In this document: positions 33,353 to 41,009 of the stretch, piece by piece | Layout of the letters: each line of letters starts with the position of its first letter | How positions within the stretch are numbered: position 1 is the first letter of the stretch | Origin: Myxococcales bacterium | GTDB taxonomy: Bacteria; Myxococcota_A; Polyangia; Polyangiales; Ga0077539 | Length of the DNA: 64,000 nucleotides | NCBI GenBank assembly: GCA_016793325.1 | Contig: JAEUKI010000093.1 | Coordinates: forward strand, 1 to 64,000 | Reading direction: 5' to 3' | Translations under genes and position numbers: made by a program | The notes under the pieces: generated by a model | The model's database searches: none | Seen by the model: only the letters and a program-made list of their open reading frames with translations | What the model was told of the DNA's origin: nothing

Positions 33353-36097
33353 TCAGCGACACCGCACCGGAAGCTCGTGAATCGTCCGATCGCCGGCGCT
33401 CCAACGAAGCTCGCCTTCGAGCGCGCCGTTGCGTTGCGCCTCCGCGGAGAGCGACGCGTTGTCGTGCTCGCCTGCGTAGCCAACGGTTCGCAGCGTCGAA
33501 GACCACGTGATTCGTTGCACGCAGGGGAAGTCGTTCAACGCAAGCACGACGCGACCACCGGGCACGCGCGAGAAGAGGTTCGGTGGACCGTCGAAGTGGA
33601 GGACCGTCTCTGTGCGGATCACCGCAAAATCTCTGAGTGACGCACCCGATTGGCATCGCCCGAACGGCGCCGACCACGTGAATTCACTCTCGTTGGTTCG
33701 ATCGAGCGACTCGAACCGCCAAGACGCGCCCCCGACGACCAGCCCCCATTGACCTTCGATGCTCGCGAGGCCGCGCACCGTCTCGGCGGTGTCGTGGACG
33801 AGCTCACCTCGCGCGATCACGCGAGCGTCCGCGTCGAGCCGAATCCACTGATGGACCTGCACGGCGTCGCTTCTCTCCACGCGAAACACGAACACCCACC
33901 CGCTGCGATCGCCGAACCAGTCCGTGAGAAGCACACGCAAGCCGGGATTCGGCAGGTGAAGCCTGACGAACTCAGCGCGACCCGAGCTTGCTGACAACGC
34001 AAGCAGCTCCGGGATTGCGACTGCTGTCGCGTTCGGCTGCGGTGTCGTGAAGAGTCGAAACTGCAGAACGATCGCGCCGTGCGGCCCAGCGTCGACCAAC
34101 GACGCGTAGCGCGATCCGCCCTGCAAAAGATCCCACGGATTGGGCACGCCCAACGTCGAAAACGACCGTCCGCGCAGTCGCCAATCGATCGTCACGTTCG
34201 CGGACCGGTCGATCTCGCGGACTCTCACTTGCGCGTCCTCGCCGAGTAGCAGCAGGTCCGTCGCTGACACCCTCGCCGGAGTCACACGAGCTCGGCCTCG
34301 CGGAGCGCATGCGAACGCCATCGGCGACTCGTATGAATCGTCGTAAGGATCGGGACCCAGCGACGTCGAACGGGCAACCGCGTGGGTCGATGTCTCGACT
34401 CTCGCGATGCGGTGTCCTGGACTGAGCACGATCGCGCCTTCGCTCTCGAACGGCTGATCGTACTCGCGAATATCGCTTGCCTCGTCCACGCCGATGTCCG
34501 CGCGAGCGAACGAGCGCCAGGACCGACCGTCGCGCGTGACTCGGTACTCGGTCGGTCCCGCGACGACACCAAATCGCTCGTCGAGAAACAGCGCGCTCAC
34601 GATCTCGTCGCATCGGTCGACCGTGATCGACGAAGTTCGTCCGTTGCCTTCGAGCACAACAACGCATCGCTGACCGTCGCCTGTCGAAAACAGCCACGTC
34701 CGCTGCGTCTCCGTCGACGTGATCGACACGACCGTCTCGAGGCGCGAGCGCTCGACGCCGAGCGCATCGAAGTCGATCGCCAATCGCCCGTCGTCACCCG
34801 CGCGGCCATCGAGCCGAACCTCGCGAATCCCACGCTCGTCGCGCACGAACGCTCGATGATTTGCCAACAGCTGCAAGCGCGCGGCCTCGAGCCACGCGCT
34901 CGGCCTCCACCCTCCGGCCTCGAGCCACAATTGCGTCGGACCGCCGTTGTACGGCTCGACGACGATCGCGCTGCCGTCTGCTGCAAACCAGACGCGACGA
35001 AACGCTTCGTCGGACTCGGGTTCTGCCGCGACAATCGTACGATGGCGTGGATCAACGAGATACCCTACGGGTCCCCCCTCGTTGCGACATACCAGTGAGA
35101 ACTTGTCTCCGAACGGGCGCACGCCACACGGCCCCAAAAACTCGGATTCGACCTCGATCCGCCGTCCATCCCGGTGCTCGATCGACAGACCGCGATCGTT
35201 CACCCGAAGCGCCACACCGCCATGCTCTGCGAAGCCGAGAGCGCGGCGGCACACCGGCCATAGGTGCATTCGCCGAAACGCAGCCCAACGCGACAACGCT
35301 TCGTCGTCGATCGGAGCGTCCGTCGCCTCTTCTTGCGGAGCCGTTCCGATCGCAGCGACCACGCCCGTTCGATCGAAAGCCCAAACATTGCGCCGTCCAA
35401 CGATCGCGACTCGGTCGTCGGACAGCGCTTCGAGCCGCACGGGGGTGTCGGGCAACACGTCGAGCGCGCGCCAAGCGTGCCCGCGATTGCGCGAGAACAC
35501 GAGCTTGCCTGGAGCGACGAGCGCGAGCACATCGTTGTCGGTCACGTAGCGCATGGCATACGCGGTCGAGACGATCGGCGCGCGAATGCGCCGCGGGTGG
35601 GCTGGGTCGTCGAGCGACCACCACGCAGAGGTCGTTCGTACGAGCGGATGAGGCATCGCGCCGCTGCTCGGCGACGCGCCACGAAGCTCGTCGGGCAGCT
35701 CGGCATGGTCGTCGAAGTCCGCGAGAAACGTCGGCGCTGTGAGCACGACCGAGTCCTCGTCGATGAACACCCAGCGGTGATCCGGGCGCTCGAACCAGCG
35801 AGCGAGCCTCTTTCGCGTACGATGCCTCGCGACTTCGACGACGCCCGAGCGCCAAACCACCACGCGAATCGCACCGTCGATGATCAGCGTTCGGTCCCGG
35901 TCCTCTGCCACGATGGTGGGACTCGAGTGCGGGTCGACGACCCAGTCACCGAGGTCGTAGACAACCGACGCAGCGATCGATCGAGACGGCGTGAGCGGCG
36001 CGACAGACACGCGCGCCGCTGTGCGAGGGTGGCCAGCACACGCCGCGAGCACGAGCCCGCTGCAGACGAGCGCAGCGAGCGACGATCGCAGCGACAT
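33353..36097 (-). CDS. Large lipoprotein with propeller-like repeats
   Basis: A 914-residue protein with a lipoprotein signal (lipobox LVLAAC). It is built of many short beta-strand blocks containing W and alternating hydrophobics (FSRNRGHAWRALDVLP, YRVTRDGRSWRSFARAD, WLFSTGDGQRCVVVLEG), which suggests a BNR/sialidase-like or related beta-propeller. No catalytic motif is recognised. Base composition is somewhat less GC-rich than its neighbours (many A/T third positions), which could mean later acquisition. Its start is 17 bases after the stop of the DUF4328 gene, so the two form an operon. Confidence 0.82.
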   Translation of the reverse strand: MSLRSSLAALVCSGLVLAACAGHPRTAARVSVAPLTPSRSIAASVVYDLGDWVVDPHSSPTIVAEDRDRTLIIDGAIRVVVWRSGVVEVARHRTRKRLARWFERPDHRWVFIDEDSVVLTAPTFLADFDDHAELPDELRGASPSSGAMPHPLVRTTSAWWSLDDPAHPRRIRAPIVSTAYAMRYVTDNDVLALVAPGKLVFSRNRGHAWRALDVLPDTPVRLEALSDDRVAIVGRRNVWAFDRTGVVAAIGTAPQEEATDAPIDDEALSRWAAFRRMHLWPVCRRALGFAEHGGVALRVNDRGLSIEHRDGRRIEVESEFLGPCGVRPFGDKFSLVCRNEGGPVGYLVDPRHRTIVAAEPESDEAFRRVWFAADGSAIVVEPYNGGPTQLWLEAGGWRPSAWLEAARLQLLANHRAFVRDERGIREVRLDGRAGDDGRLAIDFDALGVERSRLETVVSITSTETQRTWLFSTGDGQRCVVVLEGNGRTSSITVDRCDEIVSALFLDERFGVVAGPTEYRVTRDGRSWRSFARADIGVDEASDIREYDQPFESEGAIVLSPGHRIARVETSTHAVARSTSLGPDPYDDSYESPMAFACAPRGRARVTPARVSATDLLLLGEDAQVRVREIDRSANVTIDWRLRGRSFSTLGVPNPWDLLQGGSRYASLVDAGPHGAIVLQFRLFTTPQPNATAVAIPELLALSASSGRAEFVRLHLPNPGLRVLLTDWFGDRSGWVFVFRVERSDAVQVHQWIRLDADARVIARGELVHDTAETVRGLASIEGQWGLVVGGASWRFESLDRTNESEFTWSAPFGRCQSGASLRDFAVIRTETVLHFDGPPNLFSRVPGGRVVLALNDFPCVQRITWSSTLRTVGYAGEHDNASLSAEAQRNGALEGELRWSAGDRTIHELPVRCR

Positions 36098-36114
36098 CCA
36101 GACGAGCGCGTGAC

Positions 36115-36927
36115 TCACGACGCAGGAAGCAGCGTCGGCTCGAGGATCACACCCGCGGCGGCGAGGGCTTCGGGCGAGCTGTATCGGACACGACGATAGC
36201 GTTCGACGAGGCGCGCGGTGATGCCGCGCACCATCACGATCGCGAGCAGCGCCGAGACGAGGTCCAAACACGATGACATCACGATGCCCGCGTTGCGCCT
36301 GGTGATGTCGCTGAGCGTCCTGAGCTCCGCGCGCCCGACGCTGCTCGCCACCACGTTCGAGAACATGTACATGCCCCACCACGCTCCGACGGCCGCCGCT
36401 GGGAGTGGTTTCGGCGGTGGAGGCGCTTCGAACTGCACGTCGCGATACCCAGCGCCGACGTCACGCACGGCGCTCGCCTGCGGCTCGGGAAGCGCCGGAT
36501 CGAGCAACGCTTCCTGCACATTCTTCAGCACGTCGTACGGCCGCTTGATGCTGACGATCGGAATGAAGAACCCCCACACCGCGTCCCTGGGAGAATGGAG
36601 CACAAACGCTCCGAGCATCCGCGTCGTCAGCACCGTCCGATGCAACCACCGCAGAAACAGCACCGCGGTCACCACCAGCAAGAACGTGTGCACCAACGAC
36701 GCGCTCGTCGTCATGACGTCGCTCGCGGCGAGCGCTGACTGGTCGACTTGTCTCCCTGCCTGAACGTCGTACACGAGCGCATTTTGAGTCCGCGCGACAG
36801 CGATGCTGAACAGCCTGCTGACCAGCGTAAACGCCAGCGCCGCGATCGCGAGCTTCGCCCTTCCCTCTGCGATCCGAACCGAGGGCAAGATCGCCTCGGC
36901 GGGATGCAACGAAGCCGGATTCGTCAT
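36115..36927 (-). CDS. DUF4328-like membrane protein
   Basis: A 270-residue protein with about six hydrophobic segments (residues 25-45, 75-95, 115-130, 170-190, 210-235). It carries FLRWLHRTVLTTRMLG and SPRDAVWGFFIPIVSIKRPYDVLKNV, which resemble the DUF4328 family (function unknown). A proline patch (APPPPKPLP) lies mid-protein. It is first in a two-gene unit with the large lipoprotein. Composition is lower in GC than the window average. Confidence 0.78.
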   Translation of the reverse strand: MTNPASLHPAEAILPSVRIAEGRAKLAIAALAFTLVSRLFSIAVARTQNALVYDVQAGRQVDQSALAASDVMTTSASLVHTFLLVVTAVLFLRWLHRTVLTTRMLGAFVLHSPRDAVWGFFIPIVSIKRPYDVLKNVQEALLDPALPEPQASAVRDVGAGYRDVQFEAPPPPKPLPAAAVGAWWGMYMFSNVVASSVGRAELRTLSDITRRNAGIVMSSCLDLVSALLAIVMVRGITARLVERYRRVRYSSPEALAAAGVILEPTLLPAS

Positions 36928-37134
36928 GGATTCACGCTACCACTGCTCGGTGGCTGCATGGTCGCGCGGGTCTCGATCGCGCGCGACGGATTATTCCGAC
37001 ACGACGTCGAGCAACGAGCGAGGGTCACGCGATGCGGCAGTCATTCGCGCGCCTTCTCGAGCTCGTCGATCAGCGAAGGTTGCGCGGCTGGGCAACCAAA
37101 GTTGTCGCACGATCGAGCCCCCCCCGTTCGACCC
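36928..37134. other. Intergenic stretch upstream of the DUF4328 gene
   Basis: No gene is supported. It contains the presumed promoter of the operon reading left, and at 37115-37130 a run of nine to ten C residues directly outside the left end of repeat copy 2. Confidence 0.4.
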
Positions 37135-37520
37135 CATAGGCGCCGAAAATTGCCGCAGCTCATCGCCAGTTCTGTGGGGAGAACTCCAGCGGTTCGTGCG
37201 ATCGAGCGTCACCGCCCAACACACGTCGAAGGCATGTCGATCCGAGCACGCGTTTCGCGCGGTGGTTTGCCGCGGCCTCACCCCCGCTGCCGCGCGCCCC
37301 TCTCCCGCGCGGGCGCGCGGGAGAGGGGCTTTGATTTTGTGTGCATCATCGACAGCTGTTGGTTTTCTGCCGCGACGCTTCGGTCCCAGTAGCCCCTCTC
37401 CCGCGCGGGCGCGCGGGAGAGGGGCGCGCGGCAGCGGGGGTGAGGCCGCGGCAGCGCGTTTCACGCTGCTTTTGGCCGCGCGGACGCACTGCGCGTGCAC
37501 CGCAGTTTTCGGCGCCTATG
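37135..37520. repeat. Paired-hairpin dispersed element, copy 2, with terminal inverted repeats
   Basis: The left end, CATAGGCGCCGAAAATTGC (37135-37153), matches in reverse the right end (37502-37520) with one mismatch. Inside lie GTTCTGTGGGGAGAA (37169-37183) and two hairpins at 37297-37328 and 37393-37424. Their CCCCTCTCCCGCG stems match copy 1, but with GC-rich centres. The core begins CTTTGATTTT, as in copy 1. No transposase is present. This looks like a MITE- or REP-derived element mobilised from elsewhere. Confidence 0.8.
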
Positions 37521-37940
37521 CCGTTCGCCCCCCCCGGTGAAGCGATCGAAAACGATCGCACATGGGCGGTTGAACCGCGAGCGAGCGATCATGGACGATC
37601 GCCATCGGGGGTCGAACCCGGGGGGCGAGATCGAAAACGATCGCCATCGGGGGGTCGAACCCGGGTCGAGTTCTCGCGCGGTGACGAGCGTTTTGTCCGC
37701 GAGCCAGAGCACATTCGAGAGTTCGAAGTCCGCTGTACCTTCGATCAACGACCACGCGCGCTCGCGTTCGGTGCGATCGCGCGCGAACCACAGGACCTCG
37801 TCCGGCGGCACGAAGGCCCATCGCTCCGTCTCCGAGACGAACGCTGGATACTCGCCCGAGAGACCGTCACCTTCGTCTTGCCAAATCGACTCGGGCCACC
37901 GCGATCGATCGCCAAACGCTCGCTCGAGCACCGCTCCCAT
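37461..37940 (-). pseudogene. Probable gene remnant disrupted by repeats
   Basis: The first 85 or so residues from the ATG at 37940 read like a normal soluble protein (RWPESIWQDEGDGLSGEYPAF, VPPDEVLWFARDRTERERAW, DFELSNVLWLADKTLVTAREL). The frame then enters the 42/43-base tandem repeat and the end of the dispersed element, where the translation becomes low-complexity Arg/Ser sequence. I read this as a truncated gene whose C-terminal part was lost. The family is not recognised. A short intact gene with an odd tail is the alternative. Confidence 0.35.
37542..37669 (+). repeat. Three imperfect tandem copies of a 42/43-base unit
   Basis: Copies begin at 37542, 37585 and 37627. Each has an inner inverted repeat (GCGATCG-AAAA-CGATCGC in copy 1) followed by a G-run and TCGAACCCG. 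The block abuts the right end of dispersed element copy 2. Confidence 0.7.
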
Positions 37941-38053
37941 TCGCGCTGATCTTCGCGCGCTCGCGAACGCTGACCGAGCGCGTTCGACGCGTTCGCACAA
38001 GCCATACTCGCGTCCGTCGTCGCGGTCGCGCGCTCCGACCTGCTAGGCTCGCG

Positions 38054-38076
38054 CGCGGAGGCGGATTCACTCCGCG
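38054..38076 (+). promoter_or_regulatory. Hairpin in the leader of the 38083 gene
   Basis: CGCGGAG-N9-CTCCGCG, seven perfect pairs. The only GGAG before the ATG at 38083 lies in the left arm, so the stem would hide it or shift it closer to the start. Confidence 0.4.
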
Positions 38077-38082
38077 AAATAC

Positions 38083-38922
38083 ATGGATGACGGCGCAAGC
38101 ATCGGGGTCATTTCGATCATCATCACGTTGGTCAGCATCGTGCTGGCCGTGGGTCTACCGCTCTTGATCGTGTGGAAGGTCGTGATGCCACTATTCAAGG
38201 GCGCTGCGCAGAAGCAGGCGCTCTTGCAGACGGGCGTGCCCGCGCAGGTCACGGTGATGGCGATGCAGGACACGGGGACGCGCATCAACGACAACCCGAT
38301 GATCCAGCTCACGCTCAACGTCGAGATCCCGGGACGGCCCGTGTATCAAGTGGTCGTGCAAGAGATCGTTCCGATGCTCGCGCTCGGAATGCTCCAGCCA
38401 GGCCGCCCCCTCGGCGCCCGCGTCGACCCCAACAACCCGCAGAGCGTCGCCATCGATTGGAGCGGACAGAGCGCGCCGCCCAAGGTCGAGCAGGGCGGCG
38501 TCGCGCGGCTGCTCGCGACGGGAATCGCTGGAAATGCGCAGATCGTTTCGTGCGAGCCCATGCCCATGCCCCCGGTCGAGGGCGACTCGATCGTGAAGTT
38601 CACGGTGCAAGTGCAGGTGCCCGACGGAAGGCCCAACTACAGCGCGACGTTCGCCCAGCGCGTTCCGCCCGCGGTGATGGGTCGCTTCGGCCCGAGCACC
38701 GTGGTGCCCTGCAAGGTCGACGCGAGCGACCCGTCGAAGCTCGTGCTTGATTTCTGGGGCTGGGCTGGGATCCCCGCGCCGCAAGCGCCCCAAGGGTTGC
38801 CTGCGCCTGCGATGAGCCCGACGCCGTTCGGCGCGCCTGCGCAGCCCGTTCCCGTCGCGGGTGGATACCCACCGCCTGCGGCGCCGGGCGCTGGTGGCGG
38901 CGGCGGGTGGCCGCCGACCTGA
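38083..38922 (+). CDS. Single-pass membrane protein with two tandem DUF3592-like units
   Basis: A 279-residue protein. An N-terminal membrane helix spans residues 8-35 (ISIIITLVSIVLAVGLPLLIVWKVV). Two similar beta-rich units follow, roughly 50-128 and 140-228, each with a [AI]QV/QIVS...P-x-[IV]...V.[VI]-P.GRP-x-Y...L..G...G...VP[CR]..VD..[DN]P....[ILV]D[WF] layout. The tail is Ala/Pro/Gly-rich. It resembles DUF3592-type small envelope proteins, though not firmly. It converges on the Gly-rich lipoprotein gene (9-base gap). Confidence 0.72.
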   Translation: MDDGASIGVISIIITLVSIVLAVGLPLLIVWKVVMPLFKGAAQKQALLQTGVPAQVTVMAMQDTGTRINDNPMIQLTLNVEIPGRPVYQVVVQEIVPMLALGMLQPGRPLGARVDPNNPQSVAIDWSGQSAPPKVEQGGVARLLATGIAGNAQIVSCEPMPMPPVEGDSIVKFTVQVQVPDGRPNYSATFAQRVPPAVMGRFGPSTVVPCKVDASDPSKLVLDFWGWAGIPAPQAPQGLPAPAMSPTPFGAPAQPVPVAGGYPPPAAPGAGGGGGWPPT

Positions 38923-38931
38923 GCGCGCTCG

Positions 38932-40467
38932 TCACCAACGAATCACGATGCGCCCAGGTTGGCCTACGGTGCCCGAGCCCGACGCCGCTGGAGCGCCTCG
39001 ACCCGCGGGGGCGACGTAGTCGGGGTCCATCGTTCCGCCGGGCAATTCACCGGCGCCGGGAGCGCTCATCGAGCCCATCGAGGCTCCGCCCTGCCCGCCC
39101 AAGCCGCTGCCGGTGTTGGCCACGGATCCAGAGCCGCCGCCGCCACCGCCACCGCCGCCCATCGTTCCTGGTGAGCCAGGGAGCGCGACGGTGCTTCCGC
39201 TCGTTCCACCTTGGCCCATGCCTGTACCGCCGGGCGTCCCGTTGTTGACCGTGCCCGTGTATCCACCGCCGCCGCCACCGCCGCCACCGCCCGCGACGAC
39301 GAGCAGCGTCGAGCCGCGCCGGACATGCGATGCCCCGCCACCGCCGCCGCCGCTTCCGCCGTTGGAGCCACCACCGTCGAGCGTTCCGCCGGTCCCGCCG
39401 CCGTTGAAACCGCCAGGCCCTGCGGGAACCGTCGCTTGCGTTCCGCCTCCGCCTCCGCCTCCGACGACGACCGCGAGCATCTCGCCCGGCATCACGTCGA
39501 GCGCCGTCGACACGAACCCTCCGCCGCCGCCCGCGCCTCCCTGAGGAACAGCGGTGGACGTCGTCCCGCCCGCGCCGCCGCCCGCGCCCCAGGCCCTCAC
39601 TTGAATACGCGCACACCCAACAGGGACCACGAACGACTCCGTCGCGCCCGTAAACGTGAACACCCGCTGACCGGGCATGCACGTCTGGCACGCGCCCATC
39701 ACGCACGAGCCGACGCCCGCGTCGGTGACACACGAATTGCCACAGCGCCCGCAGTGCTCTGCGCTCGTTCGCGTGTTGGTCTCGCAGCCGTTGGTGGCCG
39801 TGCCGTCGCAGTCCGCGAAGCCCATCGCGCAGTTGAACCCGCAGCGGCCCATCGCGCAGACCGCCGTCGAGTTGGGCCTGTCCGCGCACTGAAGCGAGCA
39901 GTCGCCGCAGTTGCGGAGGTCGCTGTCGATCGCGGTCTCGCAGCCGTCCGGGAGGTTGCCGTTGCAGTTCTCGAAGCCCATCAGGCAGCCCGCGAACTCG
40001 CAGCGCCCCGCGCGACACACGGAGTTTGCGTTGATTTGTGAACACGCCGCCATGCACCGGCCGCAGTGCGCCGTGGAGGTCGCGAGGTCGACCTCGCAGC
40101 CGTTGACCATGTTGCCGTCGCAGTCGCCAAAGCCCAGGCGACAGGCGTTGGTGCACGAGCCGTTGGCGCAGGTCGTTCCTGGGCACGCTTGTCCGCAGCG
40201 ACCGCAGGCCATCGGGCTGCTCTGCAGGTCGACGCACTGACCGTCGCAGCAGGTCTGCCCCGACGCGCACCCGGCGCCGCAGCCCCCGTCGATCGCCGGT
40301 CGATCCATCGCCACGTCGCTCGGCACCGCAGGGACGTCCGCCGCGTCCATCCGACCGCTGTCCGGCCTCACCGAAGCATCGGGCACAGGCGGGTCGCCGC
40401 ACGCGAACGTCGCAAGCGCCCACACAATCAAGCTCCCCCGAGCCACTCCGACGCTACGCGCACTCAT
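38932..40467 (-). CDS. Cys-repeat and glycine-rich surface lipoprotein
   Basis: A 511-residue protein with an N-terminal export signal (VWALATFACGD; Cys is the likely lipid site). An Asp/Pro linker is followed by five Cys-rich units (residues 60-270) of the form CG.C...C...GFxDCDGxxxNGCE. From 280 comes FTFTGATESFVVPVGCARIQVRAWGAGGG and then a long glycine-rich domain with runs of up to nine Gly. This is like the Gly_rich family that forms stacked glycine helices. It ends GQPGRIVIRW. It is related to the Cys-repeat proteins at 43004, 45496 and 55221. The ATG at 40467 is chosen at the signal. Confidence 0.85.
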   Translation of the reverse strand: MSARSVGVARGSLIVWALATFACGDPPVPDASVRPDSGRMDAADVPAVPSDVAMDRPAIDGGCGAGCASGQTCCDGQCVDLQSSPMACGRCGQACPGTTCANGSCTNACRLGFGDCDGNMVNGCEVDLATSTAHCGRCMAACSQINANSVCRAGRCEFAGCLMGFENCNGNLPDGCETAIDSDLRNCGDCSLQCADRPNSTAVCAMGRCGFNCAMGFADCDGTATNGCETNTRTSAEHCGRCGNSCVTDAGVGSCVMGACQTCMPGQRVFTFTGATESFVVPVGCARIQVRAWGAGGGAGGTTSTAVPQGGAGGGGGFVSTALDVMPGEMLAVVVGGGGGGGTQATVPAGPGGFNGGGTGGTLDGGGSNGGSGGGGGGASHVRRGSTLLVVAGGGGGGGGGGYTGTVNNGTPGGTGMGQGGTSGSTVALPGSPGTMGGGGGGGGGSGSVANTGSGLGGQGGASMGSMSAPGAGELPGGTMDPDYVAPAGRGAPAASGSGTVGQPGRIVIRW

Positions 40468-40554
40468 CGAAGCAAAGAGTCTCGCAGCGGACGATCCCGC
40501 GAGCAACGACGGCGAGCGAGCGCGACGGCGGCCAGCGCGGGGGCGAGCGCTCTC

Positions 40555-40827
40555 GGCGCGGCAGCAAGCAGCCGCGCACTGTGCCTCGAAGACATCACTG
40601 GGCACATTCACGCGATCTATCTCGGCAGGCGTTCTCGCTCGCGCTCGAACTTAGGAGCGTGAGTTGCTGCGCGCGCGTGCTTCGGATCGCCTGCAAATGT
40701 GCAGGCAGAGCTCGAACGACTCTTGTCTCGAAGTTCGAGCGCGAGCGAGAACGCCTGCGGAGCAAGCTCGAGCAAACTCGCTGACAGGGTCTGCGAAGCA
40801 CAGTGCGCGGCTGCTTGCTGCCGCGCC
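40555..40827. repeat. 273-base near-palindrome
   Basis: The outer 30 bases, 40555-40584, are exactly the reverse complement of 40798-40827. An inner pair, about 40622-40652 against 40731-40761, matches with one mismatch (core AGGCGTTCTCGCTCGCGCTC). The centre around 40660-40725 is unpaired or weakly paired. It lies in the 542-base gap (40468-41009) upstream of the Gly-rich lipoprotein; no gene is credible inside. Confidence 0.85.
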
Positions 40828-40985
40828 CCGAGTGGCTGCTTGCTGCCGCGCCCCGCTTGGCTGCTTGCTGCCGCGCCCCGAGTGGCTGCTTGCTGCCGCG
40901 CCCCGCTTGGCTGCTTGCTGCCGCACCCCGCTTGCCGCCGCGCCCCGCTTGCTGCCGCGCCCTGCTTGCTGCCGCGCCCCGCTCG
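40810..40985 (+). repeat. 25-base tandem repeats, with shortened copies
   Basis: Five 25-base units GCTGCTTGCTGCCGCGCCCC plus GAGTG or CTTGG, alternating, starting at 40810, 40835, 40860, 40885 and 40910. They are followed by shorter 14-17-base derivatives to about 40985. The unit sequence is also the outer arm of the adjoining palindrome. Confidence 0.85.
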
Positions 40986-41009
40986 CTCCCCGCGATCCCC
41001 CCGCGGAGG

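Noticed and set aside
32789..33640. Plus-strand frame across the gap after the dikinase-like gene
   Set aside because: No binding site, changing composition, and its second half overlaps the large lipoprotein gene on the other strand.
37595..37669. TCGAACCCG motifs resembling tRNA T loops
   Set aside because: No acceptor, D or anticodon arms can be formed; the motifs are part of the 42/43-base tandem repeat.
40810..40985. CRISPR-like regular repeats
   Set aside because: Units are contiguous without unique spacers, and no cas genes exist in the window.
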